From positions 1 through 14,123 of the forward strand of contig JBFWTJ010000076.1 of NCBI GenBank assembly GCA_050247895.1: a stretch of DNA of 14,123 nucleotides. The letters run 5' to 3'. Below, one piece after another: positions 13,545 to 14,123 of this stretch. The position numbers were made by a program, and so were the translations under genes. This DNA is from CAVPEW01 sp050247895 (GTDB lineage: Bacteria; Actinomycetota; Acidimicrobiia; Acidimicrobiales; VFJN01). The first letter of the stretch is position 1. Each line of letters starts with the position of its first letter. The notes beneath the pieces were generated by a model, which worked only from the letters and a program-made list of their open reading frames with translations, had not been told where the DNA came from and made no database searches.

Positions 13545-14123
13545 ATGGCTGGGCCCCGGATGGCGTGGCTCCTGCGTGGTGCCGCGGCCGTGGTGGTCAC
13601 CACGGCCGGGTTCGGCGCGACGATCGCCGCGGCACCCACCTCGGTGCACGTCGAGCACGGGGTCACCACGGTGGCCCCCGCCACGCTGGTCCGACCCGCC
13701 GCACCGACGACCACCGCGGCGCCGCTGCCCCAGCTCCCGGTGCCCGAACCCGAGCCGGCCGACCCCTACGCCCCGACGCCCGAGGTGGTGCTGGGTCGCA
13801 TCGAGATCCCGGCCATCGGCGTGTCCGACGACCTGCACGAGGGCGTGACGCTCACGGCGATCGACCGCGGTCCCAGCCACTGGCCGGGCACGGCGCTGCC
13901 GGGGGGCCTGGGCAACGTCGTCGTGGCCGGGCACCGCACGACGCACACGGCGCCGTTCTACGACCTCGACCGGCTCCAGCCGGGCGACGAGCTGGTCTTC
14001 ACGCTCAACGACGGCAGCCGCCACGTCTACGCCCTCACCGGCCTCGACGTGGTCGAGGACGACGCCAACTACATCGTCGACCAGACCTGGGCCCACACCG
14101 CGACCCTCTTCGCCTGCCACCCC
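13545..14123 (+). CDS. Class E-like sortase, truncated by the window edge
   Basis: The first 193 residues of a membrane-anchored cysteine transpeptidase that joins proteins with a C-terminal sorting signal to the cell wall. Seen: an N-terminal transmembrane segment (about 7-30), a Pro/Ala/Thr-rich extracellular linker (about 41-80), then the sortase beta-barrel from VVLGRIEIPAIGV (81-93). The catalytic His130 lies in VVAGHRTTHTAPFYDLDRL and the catalytic Cys191 in ATLFACHP, right at the edge. The third catalytic residue (Arg) would lie beyond the window. The GHRTT...APF and LFACHP forms resemble class E sortases of high-GC Actinobacteria. Start at 13545 is the first ATG in frame; ATG at 13560 is possible. 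A nearby ATG at 13537 is out of frame. Confidence 0.88.
   Translation, partial: MAGPRMAWLLRGAAAVVVTTAGFGATIAAAPTSVHVEHGVTTVAPATLVRPAAPTTTAAPLPQLPVPEPEPADPYAPTPEVVLGRIEIPAIGVSDDLHEGVTLTAIDRGPSHWPGTALPGGLGNVVVAGHRTTHTAPFYDLDRLQPGDELVFTLNDGSRHVYALTGLDVVEDDANYIVDQTWAHTATLFACHP

Overview
The window looks like a chromosomal segment of a very GC-rich Actinomycetota, plausibly of the Acidimicrobiia type. That reading rests on the monoderm-style heme gene set (hemE-hemH-hemY), a class E-like sortase, frequent GTG starts in GTGA overlaps, and apparently leaderless promoters. No 16S or other marker is present, so the assignment is inference.

Left part (239-9683): an accessory-looking catabolic locus. 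Seven genes on the minus strand form one tightly packed operon read from about 8655 down to 239. In order of transcription they are a substrate-binding lipoprotein, an ABC ATPase, an ABC permease (NMT1/SsuA/TauA-type importer), a cyclase-family metal hydrolase, two different D-aminoacylase-like amidohydrolases in tandem, and a luciferase-like flavin/F420-dependent oxidoreductase. Gene junctions run from an 8-nt overlap to a 4-nt gap, so translation is probably coupled throughout. A divergent FadR/FCD-type GntR regulator (8937-9683) faces the operon across a 385-bp intergenic region. That region holds a near-consensus promoter, a 24-nt imperfect palindrome in the leader and a second inverted repeat. 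The likely picture is import of a small organic, probably nitrogen-containing, compound, followed by oxidation and hydrolysis of ring and amide bonds. The substrate cannot be read from sequence.

Right part (9735-14123): host-like DNA with visibly higher GC. A small uncharacterised gene (9735-9992, minus) and hemE (10018, plus) diverge from a compact bidirectional promoter with overlapping -10 elements. hemE, hemH and hemY overlap by 4 nt each and encode uroporphyrinogen decarboxylase, ferrochelatase and the protoporphyrinogen/coproporphyrinogen oxidase, which fits the coproporphyrin-dependent heme pathway. The final decarboxylase (ChdC/HemQ) is not in the window. After a 181-bp gap, a membrane-anchored class E-like sortase begins and runs off the right edge just after its catalytic Cys.

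Positions 1-238 hold no convincing gene, only several GC-rich hairpins downstream of the operon.
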